DNA of 64,000 bases from Ignavibacteriales bacterium (GTDB lineage Bacteria; Bacteroidota; Ignavibacteria; Ignavibacteriales; Melioribacteraceae), in contig JAGUYK010000015.1 of the NCBI GenBank assembly GCA_020061355.1, positions 62,001-126,000 on the forward strand, written 5' to 3'. The position numbers and the translations under genes were made by a program. The notes beneath the pieces are model-generated. The model did no database searches and had not been told where the DNA came from. It worked only from the letters and a program-made list of their open reading frames with translations. Shown in pieces: positions 53,587 through 62,454 of this stretch (position 1 is its first letter; each line of letters starts with the position of its first letter).

Positions 53587-54818
53587 TTATACAAATAATA
53601 TTTCTTTGATAATTCTCTGAAAGGATTAATATCTTTCTTCAAGTATGCTTCAATATCTTCTACCCTATATCTTTGTCCGAACTTTTTTCTGATCTGATCT
53701 GTACCCATAACTCTGTCAAACATTCTTATCCTGGTTGTATCAGCTAATTGAAAAATCTTTTTTTCCGGATATAGTTTATTATGGACCTGCATAAAATAAA
53801 ATTGCAGTTCCAATAAATTCACATTATCTATATCTGTAAAATGAATTTGAACTCCCCGTAAAATTTTATCGAGCCACACTCCATAATTTGCTTTATATGA
53901 AATTGGACGGAATAATACACCCGCCAGGTTAAGTTTGTTCATATTTGATGCTAGTGTGTCGGGATCAATCCATTCAGCCGCAAAAGTCTGAAATGGAAGC
54001 GTGTAACTGATGCCAATGGATATTGTAATTAATTCACCAAGAACTCCTGTTGCTACAAGGTAAGATGCCGTAGAACTGTAAGGAACATTGGTTGATGTTG
54101 GAACCCATAATAAACCGGTATCCTCGAACCGCATCCATCTTTTCCAACCGGTCATTTTAACAATATTCAAATCACTCTTTGCTTTGTTGGTTAGCATTCT
54201 TTCTTCATTTAACAGGTATGCTAATTCACCGCATGTGAGACCATATACATATGGTATCTTATATTGGCTCACAAAAGAATTAAATCCGTTTTCAACAATA
54301 TTTCCTTCTATACGAATGCCGCCCAATGGATTCGGTCGGTCTAATACAACAAATTCTTTTTTATTTTCTGCTGCGGCTTCCATGGCAAGTCCTAGTGTAC
54401 TTATATAGGTATAAGACCTGCAGCCGATATCCTGGATATCATAAACCAGAACATCAATATCTTCAAGCATTTCTTTAGTTGGTTTTGTGCGCTTACCGTA
54501 AAGTGAATAGAATTTGACCCCAGTTTTAGCATCGGTGAAATCATCAATTGATTCACCGGCTCTGCCTAAACCATGAAATCCATGTTCTGGGCTGAAGACT
54601 GATATTAATTTAACTTTAGGTGTTTTGTTTAATAAATCAACTGTCAAAATTAATTTACTATTAACCCCGGTATGGTTGGTTATCAATCCTACCCGCTTAT
54701 TATTCAATAATGAGAAATTCTCTTTTTCCAGAACATCAATACCAAGCAATACTTTCTGATTCTGGGAAAATAATAAGCAGGGGAGAAATAATAGTATCGA
54801 TAGAATTTTTTTATTCAT
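53583..54818 (-). CDS. namZ: Exo-beta-N-acetylmuramidase NamZ family (DUF1343)
   Basis: Exported glycosidase removing terminal MurNAc from peptidoglycan fragments. 411 residues with a signal peptide (about 1-18, ending LFSQ). Family motifs: LLNNKRVGLITNHTGVN, KLISVFSPEHGFHGLGRAGE, VKFYSLYGKRTKPTKEML, VLVYDIQDIGCRSYTYI and VLDRPNPLGG. These regions form the proposed active site, which looks complete. The ATG overlaps the fchA stop, so it is the last gene of hutI-ftcD-fchA-namZ, an odd pairing with histidine breakdown. Activity is inferred from the Bacillus enzyme; other DUF1343 proteins are untested. Confidence 0.88.
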   Translation of the reverse strand: MNKKILSILLFLPCLLFSQNQKVLLGIDVLEKENFSLLNNKRVGLITNHTGVNSKLILTVDLLNKTPKVKLISVFSPEHGFHGLGRAGESIDDFTDAKTGVKFYSLYGKRTKPTKEMLEDIDVLVYDIQDIGCRSYTYISTLGLAMEAAAENKKEFVVLDRPNPLGGIRIEGNIVENGFNSFVSQYKIPYVYGLTCGELAYLLNEERMLTNKAKSDLNIVKMTGWKRWMRFEDTGLLWVPTSTNVPYSSTASYLVATGVLGELITISIGISYTLPFQTFAAEWIDPDTLASNMNKLNLAGVLFRPISYKANYGVWLDKILRGVQIHFTDIDNVNLLELQFYFMQVHNKLYPEKKIFQLADTTRIRMFDRVMGTDQIRKKFGQRYRVEDIEAYLKKDINPFRELSKKYYLYN

Positions 54819-55447
54819 AATGGTAAAAAAGATTTTGTAATAGATCCTAAAATTTGTGTAGTACTTCTCTCAACTTCTTCAAAAATAATGTTAGCACGTT
54901 TCCGCATCTCTTCGGCAATTGTTTGATTATTAAGAGAACCGCAGTTTATCAATACATTCAGGTATGCACCAAGTGTTGAAGTTCTGACAAGTGCAATAGC
55001 AACTCCGGCATCGGATAATGAATTCTTATTTCCTTTATCGGAAATTGTTTTAAGTATAGGAATCAGATCGTAGCATTTTTTCATTACTTCCGATGGGACC
55101 TCAGCTGCTCCGATTGTTGCTTGTTCAATTTTATTGATACGTTCTTCTTTTTCTGCATCTGTTTCTTTAGGTAATTTAAATGCCTCCATAACTCTATCGA
55201 ATGATTCATTATCTTTTTGAGCAAGATTGAGAAATTCGTTCTGATATCGAACTAAACTCTCTTTCATCGAAATCATTTCTTGTTCAACATCCGCATATTT
55301 CTTTTTCCCGATTGTCAGATTGCATACCATAGTTCCAAGACTCGATGATAATGCACCGCAAAAAGCAGCAACATTTCCACCACCCGGTGTTGGTGAACTC
55401 GAAGACAATTCATTAAAATATTCTTGAAGCGATTTGGTAAGATTCAT
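54815..55447 (-). CDS. fchA: Formiminotetrahydrofolate cyclodeaminase
   Basis: Turns 5-formimino-THF into methenyl-THF with release of ammonia, downstream of FtcD. 210 residues, matching the stand-alone cyclodeaminase domain. Typical features: SLQEYFNELSSSSPTPGGGN, VAAFCGALSSSLGTMVCNLT, LAQKDNESFDRVMEAFKLPK and SLSDAGVAIALVRTSTLGAY. The gene follows ftcD by 42 bp and overlaps namZ by four bases. In animals the same domain is fused to the formiminotransferase. Confidence 0.92.
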   Translation of the reverse strand: MNLTKSLQEYFNELSSSSPTPGGGNVAAFCGALSSSLGTMVCNLTIGKKKYADVEQEMISMKESLVRYQNEFLNLAQKDNESFDRVMEAFKLPKETDAEKEERINKIEQATIGAAEVPSEVMKKCYDLIPILKTISDKGNKNSLSDAGVAIALVRTSTLGAYLNVLINCGSLNNQTIAEEMRKRANIIFEEVERSTTQILGSITKSFLPL

Positions 55448-55489
55448 TTTCCCTCCGTTATTAAATCCAAGATTATTCCTTCTCAGATT

Positions 55490-56527
55490 TTAAATCATAT
55501 ATTCAATTATTTTTTCTTCCGGTTTGAACGGATTTAACATGTTCAATCCTAAGTTTTCAATTGCTGCCTGAACAAGCTTTCTCTCCTCAGACTCTCTTCC
55601 ATCTGAATAATATTTACCAGCATGAAGCATTGCTTCAAGCGGTACCAAACCCACTATTTCACTTCCATTTACTTCCACACCCAATCTCGCAGCTTCCTTT
55701 TTCACTTCTTCGAATGCAATATGCATTGGAGTAATATTATAATTAGTTAAATTTATCGAAACCTGAGTACAATTATATTTCTCGAGCAATACTCCCATTC
55801 CTTTAAAGTCTTTTAATCGTCCCGGGACTTTTAAAGTCTTGCCATCGATTTTTATTACGTTTCCGTTTTCGTCGCGCTTTGCATAACCGCTTTCTCGCAA
55901 TACCTCTGCAATCTCTTTTGCATATTTAACGTCGGTTGATTTAATATTAACATTGTAAGCAATAAGAAAAAATCTTGACCCGGTTACAATTGCTCCAAGC
56001 CTCGGATTAAAAGAAGCTGTACCATACTCAGGAGCCCAGTTTGGATTCTTCAGTTTTTCTTGCAATCCTTCATATTCACCCTGACGGATATTAGAAAGAC
56101 TTTTTCGTTCCGGTTTACGTGCAGCACTCTCATATAGATAGACCGGTACACTTAATTCGCGTGATATAATTTCTGCAAATTGTTCCGATATTCTTACACA
56201 TTCTTCCGTGGTTACATTTGCTATCGGAACAAATGGGACAACATCGATAGCACCGAGTCTCGGATGCTCTCCTTTATGTTTGGTCATATCGATGAACCTC
56301 GCGGCAGCTTTACAAGCATTTACAGCACCGTTCAGTATCCCTTCTTCGTTTCCTGCAATTGTAACTACTACTCTGTTGTAATCTGCATCCGGTTCCAGGC
56401 TAAGAAGTTTTACATTCTCTGTTTGGCTAATAGCTACTCTAATTTCATTAAATGTGTTTTCATCTTTCCCCTCGCTAAAGTTAGGTACACATTCAATAAT
56501 CTTTGATTTCCCTGAATTTACTGACAT
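55490..56527 (-). CDS. ftcD: Glutamate formimidoyltransferase
   Basis: Transfers the formimino group of formiminoglutamate, a product of histidine breakdown, to tetrahydrofolate. 345 residues, the transferase half only. Motifs: IIECVPNFSEGKDENTFNEI at the start, the catalytic-His region HKGEHPRLGAIDVVPFVPIA, GTASFNPRLGAIVTGSRFFL, and SINLTNYNITPMHIAFEEV. The start codon overlaps the hutI stop by one base, so the two are coupled. The cyclodeaminase partner follows as a separate gene. Confidence 0.95.
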   Translation of the reverse strand: MSVNSGKSKIIECVPNFSEGKDENTFNEIRVAISQTENVKLLSLEPDADYNRVVVTIAGNEEGILNGAVNACKAAARFIDMTKHKGEHPRLGAIDVVPFVPIANVTTEECVRISEQFAEIISRELSVPVYLYESAARKPERKSLSNIRQGEYEGLQEKLKNPNWAPEYGTASFNPRLGAIVTGSRFFLIAYNVNIKSTDVKYAKEIAEVLRESGYAKRDENGNVIKIDGKTLKVPGRLKDFKGMGVLLEKYNCTQVSINLTNYNITPMHIAFEEVKKEAARLGVEVNGSEIVGLVPLEAMLHAGKYYSDGRESEERKLVQAAIENLGLNMLNPFKPEEKIIEYMI

Positions 56528-57780
56528 TAATTCTCCATATTTCGTTTATATACAATTTCTCCATTTTTAATAGTCATCATATTTAGGTTCTGTCCTATGT
56601 TATAAATTATATCCTCATAATCATTCACGTCGAAGACGGCGAAATCTGCATGTTTACCAATCTCAATACTTCCGATTTCATGATTCATGTTAAGTGCTTT
56701 AGCCGAATTTATAGTTACTCCGCTAATTATCTCTTCAGCACTCATTCCCATTTTCAATGCTGCCAGACTCATAATAAGATGTAGATCCGGGATATTTGAG
56801 GAGCCCGGATTAAAATCTGTCGAAAGTGCAACTATAATATCATTATCAATTAATTTACGAGCTGGTGCATATTGATAGTTTAAAAAGAACGATACACCCG
56901 GTAATAGAACGGCAACCGTATCACTCCCGCTTAATTTAGTAATATCATTTTCGGAAATAACTTCAAGATGATCAACTGATAATGAATTATGTTTTAAGGC
57001 TACATCAAGACCGCCAACATTATTAAACTGTTCCGTGTGCAACCTTAATTTATAGCCAAGTTTTTTGGCCTTTGAAAAAATTTTATCGACTTCTTCAGAA
57101 CTGAATGCTCCTTTTTCACAAAATGCATCTACATATTCGGCAAGACCATTTTTAATAATGAAAGGAAGTAGTTCGTCAATTATGATCTTTAAATATTTTT
57201 TGTGATCGTTCTTATATTCAGGTGGAAAGGTATGTGCACCGAGGAATGTCGGTATAATATTAATCGGTAATGTTTGTTTAAAGTAATTTATAACCTGTAG
57301 GATTTTAATCTCATCATAGTAGCTGAGCCCATATCCGCTTTTAATTTCTAAAGTAGTTACTCCCTGTGAGATAAAAAGATTGATTTTGGGCTTAATAATC
57401 CTTACAAGTTCTTCAAAAGAGGATTGTCGTACAGCTTTAACTGTAGAAATTATTCCGCCGCCGGATTCTGCTATCTCTTCATAGGTAGCACCTTTTAACC
57501 GCATTAAAAATTCATTAGAACGTGAACCGGCAAAGGCAGTGTGGGTATGGCACTCAACTAATCCTGGTAAAATTGTTAATCCGCTTAAATCTATTACCTT
57601 CTCAAATGTATGATCTCCGACTTTGGAATTGGGTATTAAGTCTTTTATGATGTTATTCTCAATAACAATAGAGTGGTCATAGAGAACATTTATTTTGGAA
57701 GAATCTTTCCCCCTCTTATAATTAAGACCATCGGTATCAACGGTTACAATTTTTGCCGGCGATTTAAGTAATTTTATCAT
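56527..57780 (-). CDS. hutI: Imidazolonepropionase
   Basis: Amidohydrolase that opens imidazolonepropionate to formiminoglutamate in histidine degradation. 417 residues from ATG 57780; a longer frame to 57843 adds 21 residues that do not fit the family and would start close to the presumed promoter. Metal ligands His78 and His80 lie in ECHTHTAFAGSRSNEF. GGGIISTVKAVRQ, EIKSGYGL, HTEQFNNVGG and LSTDFNPGSSN are all typical HutI motifs. It heads hutI-ftcD-fchA-namZ; hutH and hutU are not in the window. It diverges from glgA. Confidence 0.95.
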   Translation of the reverse strand: MIKLLKSPAKIVTVDTDGLNYKRGKDSSKINVLYDHSIVIENNIIKDLIPNSKVGDHTFEKVIDLSGLTILPGLVECHTHTAFAGSRSNEFLMRLKGATYEEIAESGGGIISTVKAVRQSSFEELVRIIKPKINLFISQGVTTLEIKSGYGLSYYDEIKILQVINYFKQTLPINIIPTFLGAHTFPPEYKNDHKKYLKIIIDELLPFIIKNGLAEYVDAFCEKGAFSSEEVDKIFSKAKKLGYKLRLHTEQFNNVGGLDVALKHNSLSVDHLEVISENDITKLSGSDTVAVLLPGVSFFLNYQYAPARKLIDNDIIVALSTDFNPGSSNIPDLHLIMSLAALKMGMSAEEIISGVTINSAKALNMNHEIGSIEIGKHADFAVFDVNDYEDIIYNIGQNLNMMTIKNGEIVYKRNMEN

Positions 57781-57825
57781 TCGAATGTAATTATGCTGAG
57801 TATTTATTATGATACAATTGATATT

Positions 57826-57833
57826 CAAAAATA
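57826..57833 (-). promoter_or_regulatory. Possible -7 element for the hutI operon
   Basis: Read on the minus strand this is TATTTTTG, matching TAnnTTTG, and would start transcription about 39 bases before the hutI ATG at 57780. No -33 TTG is found at the expected distance. Confidence 0.35.
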
Positions 57834-57923
57834 GACAATTCATGACTTTATTTTCTATACTTTTTGTTCAAAAGCTTCAATTTTCGTATTTTTACTCTAT
57901 TGAAAAGTAAGGAATAGAGCGAA

Positions 57924-59411
57924 ATGCCTTCAAAGTATAAAATCCTATTTATAACATCCGAAGTTGTTCCATTTATTAAAACCGGTGGTTTAGCAGATGT
58001 ATCTTCAGCTTTGCCCCAAAAATTGCAGGAATTAGGGCACCAGGTTCGAATAGTTGTTCCTAAATATGGTGCCATTGATGAAAGAAAATATAAAATTCAT
58101 GAGGTTGTAAGACTGAAGGACTTGAAAATTAATATTGGTGAAAAAGAAGTTATCTTTTCACTTCGTTCTTCTTTTTTGATTGGACCTAAAACTCGAGTAC
58201 AAATCTATTTTCTTGATAATCCAGAATTTTTTGGTTGCAGGCATAGCCTTTACTCCGATCCATTGAATGGTGAAGATTATCCGGATAATGACGATCGCTT
58301 TATTCTATTGTCGAGGGCAGTTTTTGAATTAATTACTAAGTTAGGATGGGTGCCTGATGTAATTCACTGTAATGATTGGCAGACAGGACTTGTGCCGGTT
58401 TATCTTAAGACCATGTTCAAAAAGGATCAAATGTTTTCTCCAATCAAAACTCTTTTTACTATTCATAATCTTTCTTTTCAAGGTAATTTCCCAAAAGCAA
58501 CATTTTCTAAAACTGAACTTCCTAAAGAACTTGAAAGTGAAAAGGGAGTTTTACATAAAGGGAAGGTGAATTTTCTAAAATCCGGTTTATTGTTTTCGGA
58601 TATGATTAATACGGTTAGTGAAACCTATGCAAAAGAACTTTGCCAGAAAAAAGATATAAGTGCCGGTCTGCAGGATGTTCTTTGCAAGCGTAAAAAGGAT
58701 ATGTATGGCATAATGAATGGTATTGATGAAACAATCTGGAATCCTGAAGTCGATAATAAAATTGCCCATAAATATTCAATTAAAAATCTTGAGTATAAAA
58801 AAGAGAATAAAAAAGCCTTAGCAGAAAACTTCGGATTTAAATACGACGAAAAAGTACCCATAATCGGTATGATTTCAAGGTTAGTTGAAGAAAAAGGAAT
58901 AGACCTTATTGAAAAAGCATTTCCTCAAATGATGAAATTAAATATGCGTTTGATTCTATTAGGTACAGGTGATAAGAAGTATCATAAGCTTTTTACTAGT
59001 GCAGCTTCTAAATATCACAATAACTTTTCTTGTTTTATCGGATTTGATGAAGAGCTGGCTCACCTTATTGAAGCCGGCGCTGATATGTTCTTAATGCCAT
59101 CAAAATATGAACCTTGCGGATTAAATCAAATGTATAGTCTGATGTATGGAACAGTTCCGATTGTACGAAATACAGGTGGTCTTGCAGATACCGTTCAGCC
59201 ATTTAATCCTAAAACTAAAAATGGAAACGGGTTTGCATTTGACAAATATACTGCTGGTGATATGATCGCTGAAATAAAAAAAGCAATTAAAATTTATACT
59301 TCAGATAAAGATACCTGGCAAACAATAATGAAGAATGGAATGAAATCCAATTTCACCTGGATTAACTCTGCGAAAAAGTATCTTGATCTTTATAAAAAGC
59401 TTACCGATTAA
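57924..59411 (+). CDS. glgA: Glycogen synthase (ADP-glucose)
   Basis: GT5 enzyme adding glucose from ADP-glucose to glycogen; GlgC at 13622 supplies the donor. 495 residues. The diagnostic KTGGL ADP-glucose motif is at 19-23 in VVPFIKTGGLADVSSALP. VIHCNDWQTGLVPVYLK, TIHNLSFQGNF, NTVSETYAKEL and GIDETIWNPEVD follow, then the C-terminal GT-B half with ISRLVEEKGIDLIEKAF and MPSKYEPCGLNQMYSLMYGT. gmhB starts three bases after its stop, so they are probably co-transcribed. The divergent gap to hutI is about 140 bp. Confidence 0.96.
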   Translation: MPSKYKILFITSEVVPFIKTGGLADVSSALPQKLQELGHQVRIVVPKYGAIDERKYKIHEVVRLKDLKINIGEKEVIFSLRSSFLIGPKTRVQIYFLDNPEFFGCRHSLYSDPLNGEDYPDNDDRFILLSRAVFELITKLGWVPDVIHCNDWQTGLVPVYLKTMFKKDQMFSPIKTLFTIHNLSFQGNFPKATFSKTELPKELESEKGVLHKGKVNFLKSGLLFSDMINTVSETYAKELCQKKDISAGLQDVLCKRKKDMYGIMNGIDETIWNPEVDNKIAHKYSIKNLEYKKENKKALAENFGFKYDEKVPIIGMISRLVEEKGIDLIEKAFPQMMKLNMRLILLGTGDKKYHKLFTSAASKYHNNFSCFIGFDEELAHLIEAGADMFLMPSKYEPCGLNQMYSLMYGTVPIVRNTGGLADTVQPFNPKTKNGNGFAFDKYTAGDMIAEIKKAIKIYTSDKDTWQTIMKNGMKSNFTWINSAKKYLDLYKKLTD

Positions 59412-59414
59412 TTA

Positions 59415-59990
59415 ATGCAACATGCACTATTTTTGGATAGGGATGGTACAATAAATTACGATCCGGGTTACCTGAAAGATACTAATTTAGTTAAGCTGTA
59501 CCCTTACGTCGGAGAAGGCATTAAGAGGTTAAAAGAAAAATTCAATTTCAAAGTTATTGTGGTTTCCAATCAAGCTGGAATTGCCTACGGTATTTTGACA
59601 AATGATGAAGTAATAGCAGTTAATGAAAAAATCAATTTACTCTTATCCGAGTATGATACTTCCATAGATGCCTTCTATTACTGCCCATATCATCCTGAGT
59701 ATAATTCCGAGGAAGAATCACAATGTCGGAAACCATCTCCATATATGATTGTAAAAGCCTCTGAAGAGCACAATATAGATTTGAATCGATCTTATATGAT
59801 AGGGGATAGAAGTATTGATGTCTTATGTGCGTTGAATGCCGGTGTGAAGTCTATATTATTACAACATGGAAATGATAATACGGAAATTAATAGCTTGCAT
59901 AATCTTAGTAAAAAGCCCAATTTTGTAGCCGCTAATTTCAAAGAAGCTTGCGATTTTATTGTTAAGGATTATTCGGAGGAATCTAATTGA
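59415..59990 (+). CDS. gmhB: D-glycero-D-manno-heptose 1,7-bisphosphate phosphatase
   Basis: HAD-family phosphatase in the ADP-heptose route for LPS core or S-layer glycans. 191 residues. Catalytic Asp8 and Asp10 lie in FLDRDGTIN. VVSNQAGIAYG is motif II, and a cysteine- and histidine-containing loop (YYCPYHPEYN ... QCRKPSPYM) gives the GmhB zinc site and the motif III Lys. MIGDRSIDVLCALNAG is motif IV. HisB-N phosphatases share this fold, so histidinol phosphatase is the alternative. The GT9 gene at 10530 fits the heptose role. Confidence 0.88.
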   Translation: MQHALFLDRDGTINYDPGYLKDTNLVKLYPYVGEGIKRLKEKFNFKVIVVSNQAGIAYGILTNDEVIAVNEKINLLLSEYDTSIDAFYYCPYHPEYNSEEESQCRKPSPYMIVKASEEHNIDLNRSYMIGDRSIDVLCALNAGVKSILLQHGNDNTEINSLHNLSKKPNFVAANFKEACDFIVKDYSEESN

Positions 59991-61189
59991 AAAGTCTCAT
60001 GAAATATATTTTTATACCTGTATTATTAGTTTTACTTTTTATTTCTTGTAATGAAGATCCCACCTCTGTAGGTTCGGATTTAATCCCGGATGGTGATAAG
60101 CTCCAGTTTAAACAACTGGATTCTAAGGAAACTCCTGTAGCACAATCTTCTCATTTCTATGAGGCAAATGTAAACCTGGGTACTTCTTCCATTCTTTTAT
60201 TAGGTAAAAATTCTGATGTTGAATCTGTAATTCTGCTTCGGTTTTTCGTGCCATTCTCAGATTCAATGGTTACATTTTATAAGAATAACCAATTCAAAAT
60301 AAAGCAAGTCTGGATGGAAATGGTCCCGACATACAAACTTGGTGATGCATCGCAGAATTTTAGTTTTTCTGTTCACCAGGCACGCAGTCAATGGAGTTCT
60401 CTTGGTTTTAATAAAGATAGTTTAACATCTCTTCATTATGATGCTCAGGATATTGCCACATCCAAGACACTTAATGATACACTCTTAACATTTAATATTG
60501 ATACTAAAGTTGTTGAAGAATGGCTTAAGTACAGAGCAGATAGTTTATCAGCTCCAAAGAATTTGGGTCTGTTTTTCAAACCGTCTGCTAATTGTCAGCG
60601 CTTTCTTGGTTTCAATGCATACGGATTAACCGATATCCCTTACCTTCCCTTAATTCGTGTAGAGTATGAACAGAAATCAACCTTCATTGATACATTGGTT
60701 GCAAATCCGTTTATGGATCAGCATGTTGTAACTGGAGCAATACCACCACAGTCACAATATATCTATTTACAAGGTGGTTTATCCTTAAGAGGTTTTCTTT
60801 CATTTGATATTTCTGCACTTCCAAAAGAAATTGTAATTAATAGTGCCAAACTAGAATTATCTCTTGATACACTGAAAACAATTGATGGAACACCAAGCTC
60901 TGATTCGATTTTTGTAAAAGCATTAAAAGATAGTATAACCAAAAAGCTAACAGCCGATAGTCTAGTTGTTTCGGTATTAAAACGGAATGGGAATATTTAT
61001 TCAGGTGAGATTACCTGGCTTGTACAAAAATGGGCTTCAGCTATAGATGATTATTCTAATCAAGGTGTAGAATTATCATTGTCTGATGAAGAAAGATCGG
61101 CATCTAGAATTACAATTCATGGCAGTAAGTCGGAAGATATTACTCTCCGGCCACGTGTAAAAATTATATATATGCAGAAGAAACAATAG
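59987..61189 (+). CDS. DUF4270-like lipoprotein
   Basis: A 400-residue predicted lipoprotein of unknown function. TTG start at 59987 with CGGAGGA about eight bases upstream, overlapping the gmhB stop by four bases. Lipobox FISC (Cys about 21) is followed by NEDPTSVGSDLIPDGDKLQF, which resembles the start of DUF4270/DNRLRE-type surface lipoproteins. Two similar beta-sandwich halves follow. Each has a long strand describing a sequence like VILLRFFVPFSDSMV or GFLSFDISALPKEIVINSAK, and a matching LTFNIDTKVVEEWLKYRADS or EITWLVQKWASAID helix. This DNRLRE-type duplication suggests a surface-exposed structural protein. It pairs with the barrel gene one base later. Confidence 0.65.
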   Translation: MKSLMKYIFIPVLLVLLFISCNEDPTSVGSDLIPDGDKLQFKQLDSKETPVAQSSHFYEANVNLGTSSILLLGKNSDVESVILLRFFVPFSDSMVTFYKNNQFKIKQVWMEMVPTYKLGDASQNFSFSVHQARSQWSSLGFNKDSLTSLHYDAQDIATSKTLNDTLLTFNIDTKVVEEWLKYRADSLSAPKNLGLFFKPSANCQRFLGFNAYGLTDIPYLPLIRVEYEQKSTFIDTLVANPFMDQHVVTGAIPPQSQYIYLQGGLSLRGFLSFDISALPKEIVINSAKLELSLDTLKTIDGTPSSDSIFVKALKDSITKKLTADSLVVSVLKRNGNIYSGEITWLVQKWASAIDDYSNQGVELSLSDEERSASRITIHGSKSEDITLRPRVKIIYMQKKQ

Positions 61190-62434
61190 ATGAAAATAAA
61201 ATATTACATATTCGCACTACTAATTTTTCTTCCAGCCGAATTTTATCCATCGGGTGGTTCTATATATTCTAGATTTGGATTAGGAGATTTTTATTTTTCA
61301 TTTTCTGCAAGAAGAATGGCTCTTGGTGAATTGGGGATTGCCTCTGCAGATGCTGATTACTTGAATTATCTTAATCCTGCAGGCTGGAATAAAATGCGTC
61401 TTTCGCGATTTGAAACCGGTGTATTGTATCATGGAAATAGCATTTCTTCAAATTCCGCATCAGTGTTTCATGCTCAAACAATTTTTTCGGGAATGATGTT
61501 TGGATTTCCGGTTGAAAGAAACTTAGGGATAAGTTTTGCCGGTGGTATTGTTCCTTATTCAAATGTAAATTATGATGTAGTTGTAAATGATGAAGATGCA
61601 GTTGCAGGTACTTATAAAACGCAGTACAAAGGTGAAGGAGGATTATCAAAAGCATTTGTTGGTTTTTCTATTAAACTTCCGCTGGATATTGCTGTGGGTG
61701 CTTCTTTTGATTATTTCACTGGTAGAGTAGAACATTTATCAGTAGTTGAATTCCCGGGTGATTCTGATTTACTGGATGCTTCCTTCTCAAAGATATACAA
61801 TTATTCTGGTGTCGGTTATACAATTGGTCTTATTTCCAATAATTTTTCTTCCATTATTGGTGCAGAAAGTTTAAAAGATCTTCGATTAGGATTCACTTTT
61901 TCTAATAGTTCTAAAATTGGTACCGATTCAGTTAATACATCTTCAACTCTGGTTGGTGATGTTGAAACTTCAGCCGGATCAATAAAAACAGAAATCCCAC
62001 AAAGGATTGGCATTGGCTTATTGCTCACGTTGAAAAGTGGTTACACAATAACAGCAGATTATTTATTTCAGCCTTTTAGCAAATTACTAACCGGTGGAAA
62101 ATCTTTTAATAATATGAGAGATTTAACAAAGTATAGTCTTGGGGTTGAATACCGGAATCCCGAACCTAGATCACAATCATTTTGGGAACAGGTGATGTTG
62201 AGAGGAGGTTTAAGTTACGAACAGACTCAATATTCCATTAATGGAAATGGGATCGACCAGATTTCATTGTATACAGGTTTTTCAATGTGGTTAGGTTTTG
62301 ACAATACAATAGATATTGGTTTACAGGTTGGCAAGAGAGGTACAAAGGATAATAATTTATTAGGTGAAAGTTTTTATAAATTTTCCATAACTTTGAGTAT
62401 CGGTGAACTTTGGTTTATCCGGACTGAAAGATAA
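61190..62434 (+). CDS. Putative outer-membrane beta-barrel protein
   Basis: A 414-residue protein with a signal peptide (about 1-20). The mature N-terminus GGSIYSRFGLGDFYFSFSAR, then MALGELGIASADADYLNYLN and PAGWNKM, follows the FadL/PorV-like plan (G-G-x-x-x-x-N-P). The remainder is antiparallel strand-like sequence with aromatic girdles up to the C-terminus. Function is unknown; FadL-type relatives take up hydrophobic compounds and PorV relatives serve T9SS. It starts directly after the lipoprotein stop and is followed by a TPR protein, so the three may form one envelope unit. Confidence 0.75.
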   Translation: MKIKYYIFALLIFLPAEFYPSGGSIYSRFGLGDFYFSFSARRMALGELGIASADADYLNYLNPAGWNKMRLSRFETGVLYHGNSISSNSASVFHAQTIFSGMMFGFPVERNLGISFAGGIVPYSNVNYDVVVNDEDAVAGTYKTQYKGEGGLSKAFVGFSIKLPLDIAVGASFDYFTGRVEHLSVVEFPGDSDLLDASFSKIYNYSGVGYTIGLISNNFSSIIGAESLKDLRLGFTFSNSSKIGTDSVNTSSTLVGDVETSAGSIKTEIPQRIGIGLLLTLKSGYTITADYLFQPFSKLLTGGKSFNNMRDLTKYSLGVEYRNPEPRSQSFWEQVMLRGGLSYEQTQYSINGNGIDQISLYTGFSMWLGFDNTIDIGLQVGKRGTKDNNLLGESFYKFSITLSIGELWFIRTER

Positions 62435-62454
62435 ATAACAGAAGGAACTTAAAA

